Source of the DNA: Novipirellula caenicola
GTDB taxonomy: Bacteria > Planctomycetota > Planctomycetia > Pirellulales > Pirellulaceae
DNA: 64,000 nt
Direction of reading: 5' to 3'
Assembly (NCBI RefSeq): GCF_039545035.1
Contig: NZ_BAABRO010000002.1
Span: 806,001 to 870,000 of the forward strand
The notes below the pieces were generated by a model. The model made no database searches and was not told the DNA's origin. It was given only the letters and a program-made list of their open reading frames with translations. How positions within the stretch are numbered: position 1 is the stretch's first letter; each line of letters starts with the position of its first letter. Positions 34,130-43,533 of this stretch are shown one piece after another. The translations under genes and the position numbers were made by a program.

Positions 34130-36364
34130 ATGAAAGATGCAACGAAATGGGGCGAGACGATTTCCGCTTGCGTTGCCCTAGGGCGGGGCATCGTGCCTTT
34201 TCTATTGACTGGGCTTTTGACGCTTGCGTCATCGGCGGCGTGGGCAGCCGATGCAAAAGCCGATGACCCGGATTCCAAAGCCAATCGAGTCAAAGTCGGG
34301 TATGTGATCGACATGCCGGCCAGTTTGACGGCCGATGGCACCGCATCGATTTTGGCTCAGCTGAATCGTTTGGCTGAATCGTCGAGCGACGAGTCTCGGG
34401 TCACCGTGGTGATTCGCTACGCTGCGGGTGACGACAACGATCGCCAAACGTTGACCGGCGAAACGGGGTTCGAGGACGCACTGCGATTAGCACGAGCGAT
34501 GACGGGGCCCGACCTACGCCGCGTGCGTGTGGTTTCGTGGGTCCAAGGGACGGTCGAGGGGCATTTGGTGCTGCCGATTTTGGCGTCGGATCTTTTGATT
34601 GTCTCAGCCGCCGGGGTGATCGCCGATGCGACGAAAAACGAAACGAGTACGGATGAAACGATCGAGGTCAGCTATCGATCGATTGCGGCGCGGCGAGGGT
34701 TGTTTCCGCCCGAGGTGGTCAGTGCGTTGGTCGATCCCGGAATGGAATTGGCTCGCGTCACCAAGCTCGACGGCAGCGAGGTGTTTGCCGCTGGCGAAGC
34801 GTTGGCGGAATTGCGTGCCGGGGGGCAGATCACCAGCGAAGCGATTTGGTCCACTGCGGAAAGTCCGCTGCGGATCGATGCCAATCAACTCCGTGCCTCA
34901 CGAATTGCATCGGGGATCGTCAATCGCGACGACCAGGCTGCCGAACTGCTTGACCTTGCCGCGATTCATCCGCTCGATGCGAAACAGACGCTTGGGGATC
35001 CGGTTGGCGTGTTATTGGAAATGGTCGGTTCGATCAATTCCGGCCGCTCACGCCGGTGGCAAAGCAATTTAACGGCAACGCTCGAATCGGGTGAGATCAA
35101 TACGTGGGTCGTCGCCATCGACTCACCCGGCGGCAGTCTCAGCCAAAGTGCAACCTTGGCCGCTTGGTTCGCTCAACCCGAAACTCCGCTGCAGACCGTA
35201 GCGGGATATGTGCAAGGCGAGGCGCGTGGTGACGCGGCGTTAATTGCGATTGCGTGTCGGCCGATGTACATGAACCCCAACGCCAAACTTGGCGGTCCCG
35301 GCGCCGAAGCGATCGATGCGGCGATGGTCATTCGCAATGATGAATTGATCGAGCAGATTGCCCGCGCGAGCAAGCGGCCAGCGGCTTTGATCCGTGGGTT
35401 ATTGGACCCGAATCTCGAGGTCTACCGTTACACCAATCGAAAAACGGGGCGAATTCGTTATGCGACCGAATCGGATTTGATCGAAGGCGCGGCCGACGTG
35501 GAAGTCGAACGCGATCGATGGCAACGTGGCGAACGGATCGAATTGGCTGCGGGTTTGACGTCGGCGCAAGCGATTGCGTTGGGGTTAGCCGATGGTGAAT
35601 CGGCGTCGGTCGATGATGTTTCGCGCCGCGTCGGACTGAGCGGGACGCCGCCACCGGTGACCGATCGCAAGATGGTTCGTTTCGTTGAAAAGCTGGGCCG
35701 CAGTCATGCCTTGGCGTTTTTGCTGTTGTTCATCGGTTTTGCAGCGTTGTCGACCGAAGCCAACGCTCCTGGTTTGGGCATCCCCGGATTCGTCGCCGTG
35801 ATTTGTTTCGCAATGTATTTTTGGATCAAATTTTTGGCGGGGACCGCCGAATGGCTCGAACTGTTGGCGTTTTCACTCGGATTGATCTGTATCGCCATCG
35901 AAGTGTTCGTGGTGCCGGGGTTCGGGGTGTTTGGAATCGGCGGTATCGGATTGACTGTGCTGGGGATTGTGTTGATGAGCCAGACGTTTATCGTGCCGCG
36001 TAACGTCTATCAGTTGCAAGTATTAACGCAAAGCATCTGGACCGCATTGTTTGCCGGTTTCGGTTTGATCGGCGGGTTTATTGCATTTCGGATGTTGATG
36101 CCGCACGTTCCGCTGCTGGGCGGTTTGACGATGGAACCGCCCGATACCGCAGCGGTGAACGAAGCCGAAAAGCTTGCCGATTACACTCATTTGCAAGGCC
36201 AGATGGGAACCGCCACCACCCCGCTACGTCCGGCGGGCAAGGCCCGGTTTGGTGACCAGATCGTGCAAGTGGTCAGTGATGGGACTCCGATCGCAGCGGG
36301 GGATCCGGTGCGAGTATTTGAGATCCATGGAACGCGGATCGTGGTCGAGGCGGTAGAAAGTTAA
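34130..36364 (+). CDS. NfeD-family membrane protein with ClpP-like domain (long NfeD)
   Basis: A 744-residue protein. A signal peptide (FLLTGLLTLASSAAWA) precedes a ClpP/crotonase-like domain at about residues 250-450 (WVVAIDSPGGS, then IACRPMYMNPNAKLGGPG). The catalytic Ser of NfeD proteases normally sits in a phrase like EA-x-S-A-A-A; here it reads EARGDAAL, with no Ser, so the domain may be inactive. Four or five transmembrane helices follow (about 590-700). The C-terminus is the OB-fold NfeD domain (QMGTATTPLRPAGKARFGD). NfeD proteins work with SPFH/flotillin proteins, and floA lies two genes downstream. ATG 34130 starts a proper signal peptide. Confidence 0.85.
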   Translation: MKDATKWGETISACVALGRGIVPFLLTGLLTLASSAAWAADAKADDPDSKANRVKVGYVIDMPASLTADGTASILAQLNRLAESSSDESRVTVVIRYAAGDDNDRQTLTGETGFEDALRLARAMTGPDLRRVRVVSWVQGTVEGHLVLPILASDLLIVSAAGVIADATKNETSTDETIEVSYRSIAARRGLFPPEVVSALVDPGMELARVTKLDGSEVFAAGEALAELRAGGQITSEAIWSTAESPLRIDANQLRASRIASGIVNRDDQAAELLDLAAIHPLDAKQTLGDPVGVLLEMVGSINSGRSRRWQSNLTATLESGEINTWVVAIDSPGGSLSQSATLAAWFAQPETPLQTVAGYVQGEARGDAALIAIACRPMYMNPNAKLGGPGAEAIDAAMVIRNDELIEQIARASKRPAALIRGLLDPNLEVYRYTNRKTGRIRYATESDLIEGAADVEVERDRWQRGERIELAAGLTSAQAIALGLADGESASVDDVSRRVGLSGTPPPVTDRKMVRFVEKLGRSHALAFLLLFIGFAALSTEANAPGLGIPGFVAVICFAMYFWIKFLAGTAEWLELLAFSLGLICIAIEVFVVPGFGVFGIGGIGLTVLGIVLMSQTFIVPRNVYQLQVLTQSIWTALFAGFGLIGGFIAFRMLMPHVPLLGGLTMEPPDTAAVNEAEKLADYTHLQGQMGTATTPLRPAGKARFGDQIVQVVSDGTPIAAGDPVRVFEIHGTRIVVEAVES

Positions 36365-36993
36365 TGCCGCTCTACTACGCGTACGGACTGCTGTTGCTGT
36401 TCTACATTCTGCTGGTCTTGGAGTTTATGATTCCGACGGGCGGATTGGTTGGAATCGCTGCGGTCGTGACGATCATCTCGGCGTTGGCAGTCGCGTTTGC
36501 TCATAGCATGACCGCCGGGTTTACCTTGTTGATCATCGTCGCAATCACAACGCCGTTGATTTTTGTTGCCGTGATCCGCGTCTGGCCCCACACGCCGATC
36601 GGTCGCCGCATTCTCAATCGGCGACCGGGCCAGACGAGCGAAGGACGCGCCAAGCGGACGCTTTCCAATGGCACGCCGCTGGATGCATTGGTGGGGCACA
36701 TTGGAATCGCCAAAACCAATCTGTTGCCAAGCGGGTTGGTCAAGGTGGATGACGTGCGGTTGGACGCCGTCAGTTTGGGGATGCCGATCGACGCGGGGCA
36801 GTCGATCATTGTGACCAAGGTCAATGCGGGAAAGGTCTACGTTCGTCCGATCAGTGAAGCCGAACGTGCGGCAGCGGAACAGGCCGCGGCCTCGCCAAAT
36901 GCATCGGAACCGCCGGTGTCTCCACCGTCGCTTGAAAATCCACCTGAATCGTTCGATTTTGATACGATGGATCTCGATTCGAGCCCCAATTGA
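36364..36993 (+). CDS. Short NfeD-like membrane protein
   Basis: A 209-residue protein with two to three N-terminal transmembrane helices (LLLLFYILLVLEFMIPTGGLVG and FTLLIIVAITTPLIFVAVI). A soluble OB-like NfeD domain follows (LVGHIGIAKTNLLPSGLVKVDDVRLDAVSLGMPIDAG, then IIVTKVNAGKVYVRPI). An Ala/Glu- and Pro-rich tail ends the protein. The ATG overlaps the previous gene's stop (TAATG), which implies translational coupling with the long NfeD. floA follows 173 bp later. Confidence 0.88.
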   Translation: MPLYYAYGLLLLFYILLVLEFMIPTGGLVGIAAVVTIISALAVAFAHSMTAGFTLLIIVAITTPLIFVAVIRVWPHTPIGRRILNRRPGQTSEGRAKRTLSNGTPLDALVGHIGIAKTNLLPSGLVKVDDVRLDAVSLGMPIDAGQSIIVTKVNAGKVYVRPISEAERAAAEQAAASPNASEPPVSPPSLENPPESFDFDTMDLDSSPN

Positions 36994-37166
36994 TTCGGTT
37001 CTCGTGGCATGGAAGCTTGCTAGATCGAGCGTTCCAGGGCATTGCTATAGTTGACATTGCTCTCGCGGAGCGGGACATTAGGGGGCAGTGATGCCTCCTT
37101 GATCGATTTGCTCTGACACCGCAAGTGTTTTAGCCTGAGCTTGCCTCCCTTTTGGAACTGCACCCG

Positions 37167-38234
37167 ATGTTGAAACTTGCCCTTCTCGCTCAAGAATTGC
37201 CTAGCGCGACCGTGCCAATTTTGATCGGTGCGCTGGTATTGTTCGCCGGGATGATGGTGCTGCTCTTTGTATTCGCAAGCTATTTCGGTTTGTGGATTCA
37301 ATCGCAACTGACTGGTGCGAACATCTCGATCTTCAATCTGTTGGGGATGACGTTCCGAAAGGTTAACGCTCGCAGCATCGTCCGTAGCAAAATCATGGCG
37401 ACTCAGGCGGGACTCGAAGATCCAGAGATCACCGGCGAAGCGCTCGAAGCCCACTACTTGGCTGGCGGGAATGTCCAGCAAGTCATCCGAGCGCTGATCG
37501 CGGCAAAGAAGGCAAAGACAATCTCGTTGACCTTTCGTGAAGCCACGGCAATCGACTTGGCCGGACGTGATGTTTTAGAGTCGGTGCAAACCAGTGTTTA
37601 TCCAAAGGTGATCGATTGCCCGCCGCGTGGTGCCGTCAAACCATCGCTGGATGCGGTCGCCAAAGACGGTATCCAGTTGAAAGTCAAAGCACGGGTGACG
37701 GTGCGGGCAAACTTGCAGCAATTGATCGGCGGTGCGACCGAAGAAACGATCATCGCACGTGTTGGTGAAGGGATCGTAAGCGCGATCGGTAGTGCCACCA
37801 GCCACAAAGCGGTGTTGGAAAACCCCGACGTGATCAGTAAAGCGGTGCTTGCCAAACGGCTTGATTCGCAAACCGCATTCGAGATCGTTTCAATCGACAT
37901 CGCAGATATCGACGTTGGGGCGAACATCGGCGCTCGCTTGCAGGCGGACCAAGCCGAAGCGGACACGCAAGTCGCACGAGCACGGGCCGAAGGCAAACGA
38001 GCATCCGCAGTGGCCGAAGAACAAGAGATGCAGGCCAAGATCGAAGAGAGCCGCGCGTCGTTGGTCTTGGCTCAAGCATCGGTGCCCGAGGCAATGGCCG
38101 AAGCATTCCGCAGCGGCAACCTGCATATCCTGGATTACTACAAACTACAGAACGTCAGCGCCGACACCGAAATGCGGAAAACGATTGCCGGCACAGGACG
38201 CCACGTGGTCGAAACCAACTACGGTAAAGACTAA
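37167..38234 (+). CDS. floA: Flotillin-like protein FloA
   Basis: A 355-residue membrane-associated SPFH protein that organises membrane microdomains. The N-terminal membrane segment reads [24 protein letters not shown]; the family-specific block [16 protein letters not shown] follows at once. The SPFH domain contains [35 protein letters not shown], and the helical C-terminal part ([34 protein letters not shown]) is a coiled coil. It ends in [14 protein letters not shown] as other FloA proteins do. ATG 37167 is preferred to a TTG 15 bases before it. Two NfeD genes immediately upstream give the known flotillin-NfeD arrangement. Confidence 0.95.
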   Translation: MLKLALLAQELPSATVPILIGALVLFAGMMVLLFVFASYFGLWIQSQLTGANISIFNLLGMTFRKVNARSIVRSKIMATQAGLEDPEITGEALEAHYLAGGNVQQVIRALIAAKKAKTISLTFREATAIDLAGRDVLESVQTSVYPKVIDCPPRGAVKPSLDAVAKDGIQLKVKARVTVRANLQQLIGGATEETIIARVGEGIVSAIGSATSHKAVLENPDVISKAVLAKRLDSQTAFEIVSIDIADIDVGANIGARLQADQAEADTQVARARAEGKRASAVAEEQEMQAKIEESRASLVLAQASVPEAMAEAFRSGNLHILDYYKLQNVSADTEMRKTIAGTGRHVVETNYGKD

Positions 38235-38501
38235 GGGCCGGTAGCGGGACGACGGTCCGGACGCGGACGACGACGGGACGCGTCGCCGGTTTCTCGCTGC
38301 GGTGAAGGATTTGATTGCCTTGGCGGGCATTCATTGCAGTCAGCGATCACGCTCCATTTTTCGCCCCCTGACCCGTTCGCCGGGATGGTAAGATAGCTGT
38401 ATCAGACGGATAGTCCGTTCAGCTCGCCCACTTGTTGAACCGAGTCGGCGCGGACCCGAGCGAAATCAAAACCGAGAAACTCAGAAACCAAAGAAACGAA
38501 C

Positions 38502-38972
38502 ATGGCGGGTGATCTCGAAGACTTTTTGCGGCGTGCCGCCCAACGACGCCAAGCCAACGCGGGGAATCGCAACCAGCCGCCGGCGGCTCGTCCTGCCGCG
38601 TCCCACCCTGCAGTTCCCGAGCAGCGTAAGCGGCCTCAGTACAGCAACCATCGCACCGAGCGAATGGTCCGCGAGGTCGAAGAAGAAATTTATGTCGCCG
38701 AAGTGGTCGAGGATGAACCAAGTCCTTGGCAGGAGCGTCAACGAAAGATCGAGGAAGCAAAACGTGCAGCCGCCGAAGCCGAATCCGCGGCCGCCAAAGC
38801 GTTTGCAAAGGTCAAAAAGGGAGGCACCGCTTCGCCAGCTCCAATGGCCCCCGGACCGCAAATGACGGGCAATGTCGCCGCTGATCTGATTCGTTTGTTG
38901 CAAAGTCCCGAAGGGATCCAGCAAGCGGTCTTGCTCCGCGAGATTCTCGACCGTCCCATCGACCGCTGGTAG
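38502..38972 (+). CDS. Hypothetical helical protein downstream of floA
   Basis: A 156-residue protein. It begins with a short conserved-looking helix (AGDLEDFLRRAAQRR), passes through a Pro/Ala/Gln-rich segment, then a highly charged Glu/Arg/Ala helix (WQERQRKIEEAKRAAAEAESAAAKAF) and ends in a folded segment (NVAADLIRLLQSPEGIQQAVLLREILDRPIDRW). No membrane segment. I do not recognise the family. It lies 267 bp after floA on the same strand; whether it belongs to that unit is not clear. Confidence 0.7.
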   Translation: MAGDLEDFLRRAAQRRQANAGNRNQPPAARPAASHPAVPEQRKRPQYSNHRTERMVREVEEEIYVAEVVEDEPSPWQERQRKIEEAKRAAAEAESAAAKAFAKVKKGGTASPAPMAPGPQMTGNVAADLIRLLQSPEGIQQAVLLREILDRPIDRW

Positions 38973-39582
38973 ACCGGCCGGGGGGCTTCGGTGATTATGC
39001 GTCGCAGATGCCTTCAGAGATTCTGCCTTGGGAGATGCTTCCCCCGAAGCTGGGCGTGCTCCCTCGCTGACGCGTTTCGAAGTTGCGCGTTTGTACTTAG
39101 GGGCAAAGCCCCGGACGTTTACCTAGCCCAGCCCAACGGGCTGGGACCAAGAAAACCATTGAATTGTAGGGCCAAAGGTCCGTCCGTTTACTGGGACTTA
39201 ATGAGGGCGGCTAGGCAAATTGCTGGGCCTTTTGGCCCGAAGAACGTCTAAAAGCGCAATTTCAAAACTGACGCTTCGGGTTGGGATCTGCTGGGAAAAA
39301 CAACGATGGCACAACATCAAAATTCACATTTCGGATTGTGATTTGCTTCTTGCTCGCGTCGACTCTCGTGAATTTTTTCCAAATTCACTCTTCGCTTCGT
39401 GAATTCCCCCCGCGATCTGCGGTTAAGACGCCATGGCACGATTGCGCTGCGGCGCCGCTGATGTGTCTCGTGCCGGTATTTTTGGCTCGGCATTTGCCTC
39501 CTTCGCACAATGCTGTGCTTGCGGGGTTCGCCCCTGCGCTGCCTTGCTGTCTGCTCATTCGCCCTCATCTGACCGAGTTTCC
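38973..39582. other. Intergenic region, 610 bp, with small hairpin repeats
   Basis: No gene called. The region up to 39250 contains three related hairpin-bearing units (separate entry). The frame continuing upstream of the radical-SAM ATG (39433-39582) is Cys/Ala-rich and not part of the family, so I exclude it. Confidence 0.5.
39093..39249. repeat. Three related short units with hairpins
   Basis: Unit 1 (39093-39148) has TTAGGGGCAAAGCCCCGGAC, then GTTTACCT and the stem CCCAGCCCAACGGGCTGGG. Unit 2 (39164-39197) has GTAGGGCCAAAGGTCCGTCC, then GTTTACTG. Unit 3 (39221-39249), inverted, has GCTGGGCCTTTTGGCCCGAA. The shared plan is GGGG(c)-AAAG-(c)CCC followed by (g)GACGTTTAC. Confidence 0.7.
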
Positions 39583-40836
39583 ATGGACGTACGCGACAAA
39601 CTCGCGATCCTTGCTGACGCAGCCAAATACGATGCTTCGTGCGCCAGCAGCGGTGCCAAGAGCACTCGCGCCGGTAGCCAAATCGGCAGCACCGAGGGCA
39701 TGGGGATCTGTCACAGCTACACCCCAGATGGACGCTGTATTTCGCTGCTAAAAATCCTGCTGACGAACTATTGCATCTACGACTGCCAATACTGTGTCAA
39801 TCGCGTTTCGAGCGATACGCCGCGGGCTCGTTTTACGGTCGAGGAAGTCGTGTCGTTGACGATGGAGTTTTACAAACGCAACTACGTCGAAGGTTTGTTT
39901 CTGAGTTCGGGGATCATCCAAAATTCGGACTACACGATGGAGCAGTTGATTGCTGTCGCTAAAACGCTCCGCACCGACCAACACTACGGCGGCTACATCC
40001 ATCTGAAGACGATCCCCAACGCGTCACAATCGTTGATCGAAGAGGCGGGCAAATGGGCGGATCGGTTAAGTGTAAATATTGAACTGCCCACCGAAGGCGA
40101 CCTCTACAAACTGGCTCCTGAAAAGAAAAAGCCTCAGATTGTTAGTGCGATGCACGGTATTCGCGAAAAGATCGATGAAACGAAACACGAGCAGGCATCT
40201 GGATTCAAGCCACCTTCGTTCGCGCCTGCTGGTCAAAGTACCCAAATGATCGTCGGAGCGACCGAGACGCCCGATTTGGAAGTGCTAAAAACTGCATCGG
40301 AGCTGTACACGGGGCAAAAATTGCGACGTGTTTATTACTCGGCATACAGTCCGATCCCGCATGCGGACGCACGACTGCCTGGGCAATCACCACCGCTGAT
40401 TCGCGAACACCGATTGTATCAAGCCGATTGGTTGATGAGGTTTTATGGTTTTAGTGCGAACGAGATTGTTGCCGAAAAGGACCACAATCTGTCGCTTGAG
40501 ATCGACCCCAAGTTGGCTTGGGCGTTGGCGAATCGCCACTTTTTTCCTGTCGATGTGAATCGGGCCAGCCAAGAAGAATTGCTGCGGATCCCTGGGATTG
40601 GGGTGCGGAACGTGCAACGGATTGTAAGCCTGCGTCGGCACCGACCGCTTCGGACTGCGGACCTGCGAAAATTGCGAGTCGCATGGAATCGAGCCAAAGT
40701 GTTTGTGTTGACCGCTGATCACAATCCGGGCGTTGCAGATTTGGACAAGTTGAACCTGGGAAAACAGGTCGCTCCAAAGTCAAGACAACTGATGTTGTTT
40801 GATGCAGCAAGTTCGGCGTTGACAGGCGAGGTGTAA
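39583..40836 (+). CDS. Putative DNA modification/repair radical SAM protein (UdgX-linked)
   Basis: A 417-residue radical SAM protein of the type encoded beside DUF4130/UDG proteins. The cluster motif is C64-x3-C68-x2-C71 in TNYCIYDCQYCVNR. The N-terminus MDVRDKLAILADAAKYDASCASSG and the phrase STEGMGICHSYTPDGRCISLLKILLTN are typical of that family. The C-terminus carries a helix-hairpin-helix (VDVNRASQEELLRIPGIG) for DNA contact. ATG 39583 matches the family start. The gene ends 8 bp before the UDG gene, so the two are co-transcribed. The reaction is not known; a role in base modification or repair is inferred from the HhH domain and the partner. Confidence 0.93.
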   Translation: MDVRDKLAILADAAKYDASCASSGAKSTRAGSQIGSTEGMGICHSYTPDGRCISLLKILLTNYCIYDCQYCVNRVSSDTPRARFTVEEVVSLTMEFYKRNYVEGLFLSSGIIQNSDYTMEQLIAVAKTLRTDQHYGGYIHLKTIPNASQSLIEEAGKWADRLSVNIELPTEGDLYKLAPEKKKPQIVSAMHGIREKIDETKHEQASGFKPPSFAPAGQSTQMIVGATETPDLEVLKTASELYTGQKLRRVYYSAYSPIPHADARLPGQSPPLIREHRLYQADWLMRFYGFSANEIVAEKDHNLSLEIDPKLAWALANRHFFPVDVNRASQEELLRIPGIGVRNVQRIVSLRRHRPLRTADLRKLRVAWNRAKVFVLTADHNPGVADLDKLNLGKQVAPKSRQLMLFDAASSALTGEV

Positions 40837-40844
40837 TCGGGGCG

Positions 40845-42272
40845 ATGACGTTTTTCTTGCATGTCGAAACGTTCACCCAGTGGCGTCAGGAAGCACGTGC
40901 GTTGTTGGTCCGCGGCGTCGCACCGTCAGAGGTTCACTTTTCGAGTGGCGCCGACCAACCGTCGCTGTTTGATGCTGCCGCACCAGAGATGCCGGCTAAA
41001 TCCAACGAGGTCGCGCCCACGGTGCCATCCGCGTTTCTTGAAATGGCCAAGCACGTTGCATGTCATCGAGACGCCAATCGGTGGGAATTGTTGTACCGCA
41101 CGCTGTGGCGATTGACGCATGGCCAGCGACATCTGCTGGAGATGTCGACCGATGAGGATGTATTTGCGCTAAATCAAATGAAGAAAGCCGTCACTCGCGA
41201 TGTGCATAAAATGAAAGCGTTTGTGCGGTTTCGCAAAGTGGTTGCGTCCTCGGATTTGCAAGACACGCAGACGCAACCCGAGGCACTGACCAATTACATT
41301 GCTTGGCATCGCCCAGACCACCGCATCGTATCGTTGGCCGCTCCTTTTTTTGCACGCCGTTTTAAGGCGATGAATTGGACGATATTGACGCCGGACGAAT
41401 CGGTTTCATGGGATCAATTGGAACTGAAATATGGACCGGGGGTTCCTGTTAGCGAGGCGCCGGATGCGGATTCGCTCGAGGATCTTTGGAAGACCTATTA
41501 CGCATCGATCTTTAATCCTGCACGTGTCAAAGTGGCAATGATGAAGCGCGAGATGCCGGTGCGGCACTGGGCCACGTTGCCCGAAACCGATTTGATTCCT
41601 GACTTGCTTCAGCAAGCGTCCACGCGTGTCAGCGAGATGATCGCGAAAAACGAAGGGTTCGCGGAAACTGCCGCGCACTACATGCCCACCGACGGTTCGC
41701 TGGATTCACTGAGATCGGCTGCGAGACATTGTCGTGCCTGCGATTTGCATCAATGCGCAACGCAGATGGTGTTTGGCGAAGGCACCCCGTCCGCACGGAT
41801 TGTCATCGTCGGCGAACAACCGGGCGATCGTGAAGACATCGAAGGACGACCGTTTGTGGGACCTGCAGGGCAACTGCTTGACGAGGCTTTGCAAACGCTT
41901 CGAATCGATCGCAACGAAGTTTACATCACCAATGTGGTCAAGCATTTCAAATTCACCGAACGCGGTAAACAGCGTCTGCACAAGAAACCCAACTCGCGAG
42001 AAATTTTTGCCTGCCGACCTTGGTTGGAAGCGGAAATTGCGGCGATCCGTCCAGACACGATCCTCTGTCTGGGCGCGACGCCTGCGTCGGCGTTGTTCGG
42101 ACGCGATTTTCGCGTTACGCAGCGGCGCGGTGAGGTGATCGCTACGGATTGGTGCCCTCGCACGATCGCAACGTGGCATCCGGCCGCAATTCTGCGGATG
42201 CCCAATCCGGATCGACGAGCTCAGAAGCACCAACAATTTATTGCCGACCTAGCTTTGACACTCGATCAATAG
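40845..42272 (+). CDS. udgX: DUF4130 + UdgX-type uracil-DNA glycosylase
   Basis: A 475-residue fusion. Residues 1-250 are the DUF4130 domain found linked to radical-SAM genes (TFFLHVETFTQWRQEARALL at the start, NRWELLYRTLWRLTHG, then FNPARVKVAMMKREMP). Residues 280-475 are a family-4-like UDG with CRACDLHQCATQ, GEQPGDREDIEGRPFVGPAG, KHFKFTERG, CLGATPASALFG and WHPAAILR. The loop specific to UdgX, KRRIH in the mycobacterial enzyme, reads KQRLH here (residues 375-379), retaining His379, the residue that bonds covalently to the abasic site in UdgX. Four Cys residues could hold the [4Fe-4S] cluster. It is probably a uracil-DNA crosslinking protein. Confidence 0.92.
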   Translation: MTFFLHVETFTQWRQEARALLVRGVAPSEVHFSSGADQPSLFDAAAPEMPAKSNEVAPTVPSAFLEMAKHVACHRDANRWELLYRTLWRLTHGQRHLLEMSTDEDVFALNQMKKAVTRDVHKMKAFVRFRKVVASSDLQDTQTQPEALTNYIAWHRPDHRIVSLAAPFFARRFKAMNWTILTPDESVSWDQLELKYGPGVPVSEAPDADSLEDLWKTYYASIFNPARVKVAMMKREMPVRHWATLPETDLIPDLLQQASTRVSEMIAKNEGFAETAAHYMPTDGSLDSLRSAARHCRACDLHQCATQMVFGEGTPSARIVIVGEQPGDREDIEGRPFVGPAGQLLDEALQTLRIDRNEVYITNVVKHFKFTERGKQRLHKKPNSREIFACRPWLEAEIAAIRPDTILCLGATPASALFGRDFRVTQRRGEVIATDWCPRTIATWHPAAILRMPNPDRRAQKHQQFIADLALTLDQ

Positions 42273-42498
42273 ACAGTGAAGCAGGTTGAGTTCGGAGCCG
42301 TGACACGTGTGCGACCGGCAATAAAAAATACAACCCGGCGCGTGAGTATTGAAGTTTCAATTTCATCAAAACCCGTCGCGTCAGGATTTGTCGGGAAAAC
42401 TAGCTGATCGCATCCTTTAAACAAAATTTGCGGAACGGAATATGCCTACCTACTGATGATAAGCCCCCCGTTTTGCGGACGCGACCAATGAGAAAAAC

Positions 42499-43533
42499 AT
42501 GAACGAATTATTAGCAACCACACCCAAAGGATTGTATTGCGAGGCAGGCGATTTTTTCGTCGATCCGCAACAAGCCGTCGATCGCGCGGTGGTCACGCAT
42601 GCGCATACCGATCACGCTCGCTGGGGCTGTCGTCGTTACTTGGCCGCCGAGCCAAGCGAACATTTGTTGCGGATGCGAATGAACGAGGATGCCGAGTTCC
42701 AATTCCTTCCGTATGGTGAATCGATCACGATCCGAGGGGTGAATGTCAGCTTTCATCCCGCCGGTCACATGCTCGGCTCCGCTCAGGTGCGGTTGGAACA
42801 TCGAGGCAAAGTTGCCGTGGTGACGGGCGACTACAAACTTGGAACCGATCCGACCTGTGAACCGTGGGAACCGATCCGGTGCGATTTGTTGGTCACTGAA
42901 TCGACGTTCGGTTTGCCTGTTTACCGCTGGGACCCCGAATCGACGACGTTCGCGTTGATCAACCAGTGGTGGCGTGAAACCCGCGATGAAGCACGATGCT
43001 GTGTGTTATATGGCTACGCGGTGGGAAAGAGCCAACGATTGATCGCGGGGCTGGATCCGAGCATCGGACCAATCTATACGCATGGCGCGGTTGAAAAGGG
43101 GACCGAGGCATACCGCCGAACCGGCGTGTCGCTGCCGCCGACCACGTACGTCGGCTCGGTTCAGGGGAAACATGACTACCGTGGGGCGATGGTCGTGGCG
43201 GTGCCGAGTGCTCATGGGACTCCATGGATGCGCCGGTTCGGTGGCGTTCGTACGGCCATGGCGAGCGGATGGATGGCGGTACGCGGAGCACGGCGGCGAC
43301 GGTCGGTCGATCGTGGATTTGTGCTCAGCGATCACGTGGATTGGCCTTCGTTGTTACAGGCAGTTCAGTTGTGTGATCCCGAGATGGTTTGGGTCACGCA
43401 CGGCTATACCGCCGCGGTGGCTCGCTATTTGCAAGAGAACGGTCGTGCCGCCCGCGTGATCGATTCGCGAGGTCGCGGCGAAACCGATGAAGACGCTGCT
43501 GCGGCGGCTATGGACCAAGAGGATTCGTCATGA
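42499..43533 (+). CDS. Ligase-associated DNA exonuclease, metallo-beta-lactamase fold
   Basis: A 344-residue nuclease. The metal motif HAHTDHA (in VVTHAHTDHARWG) is followed by FHPAGHMLGSAQ, VVTGDYKLGTDPTCEPWEPI, DLLVTESTFGLPVY and FVLSDHVDW with the late His, and HGY near the end. This pattern defines the exonuclease of the four-gene ligase cassette. Its stop overlaps the ligase ATG (43530), so translation is coupled. The 226-bp gap before it suggests its own promoter, separate from the rSAM/UdgX pair. Confidence 0.94.
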   Translation: MNELLATTPKGLYCEAGDFFVDPQQAVDRAVVTHAHTDHARWGCRRYLAAEPSEHLLRMRMNEDAEFQFLPYGESITIRGVNVSFHPAGHMLGSAQVRLEHRGKVAVVTGDYKLGTDPTCEPWEPIRCDLLVTESTFGLPVYRWDPESTTFALINQWWRETRDEARCCVLYGYAVGKSQRLIAGLDPSIGPIYTHGAVEKGTEAYRRTGVSLPPTTYVGSVQGKHDYRGAMVVAVPSAHGTPWMRRFGGVRTAMASGWMAVRGARRRRSVDRGFVLSDHVDWPSLLQAVQLCDPEMVWVTHGYTAAVARYLQENGRAARVIDSRGRGETDEDAAAAAMDQEDSS

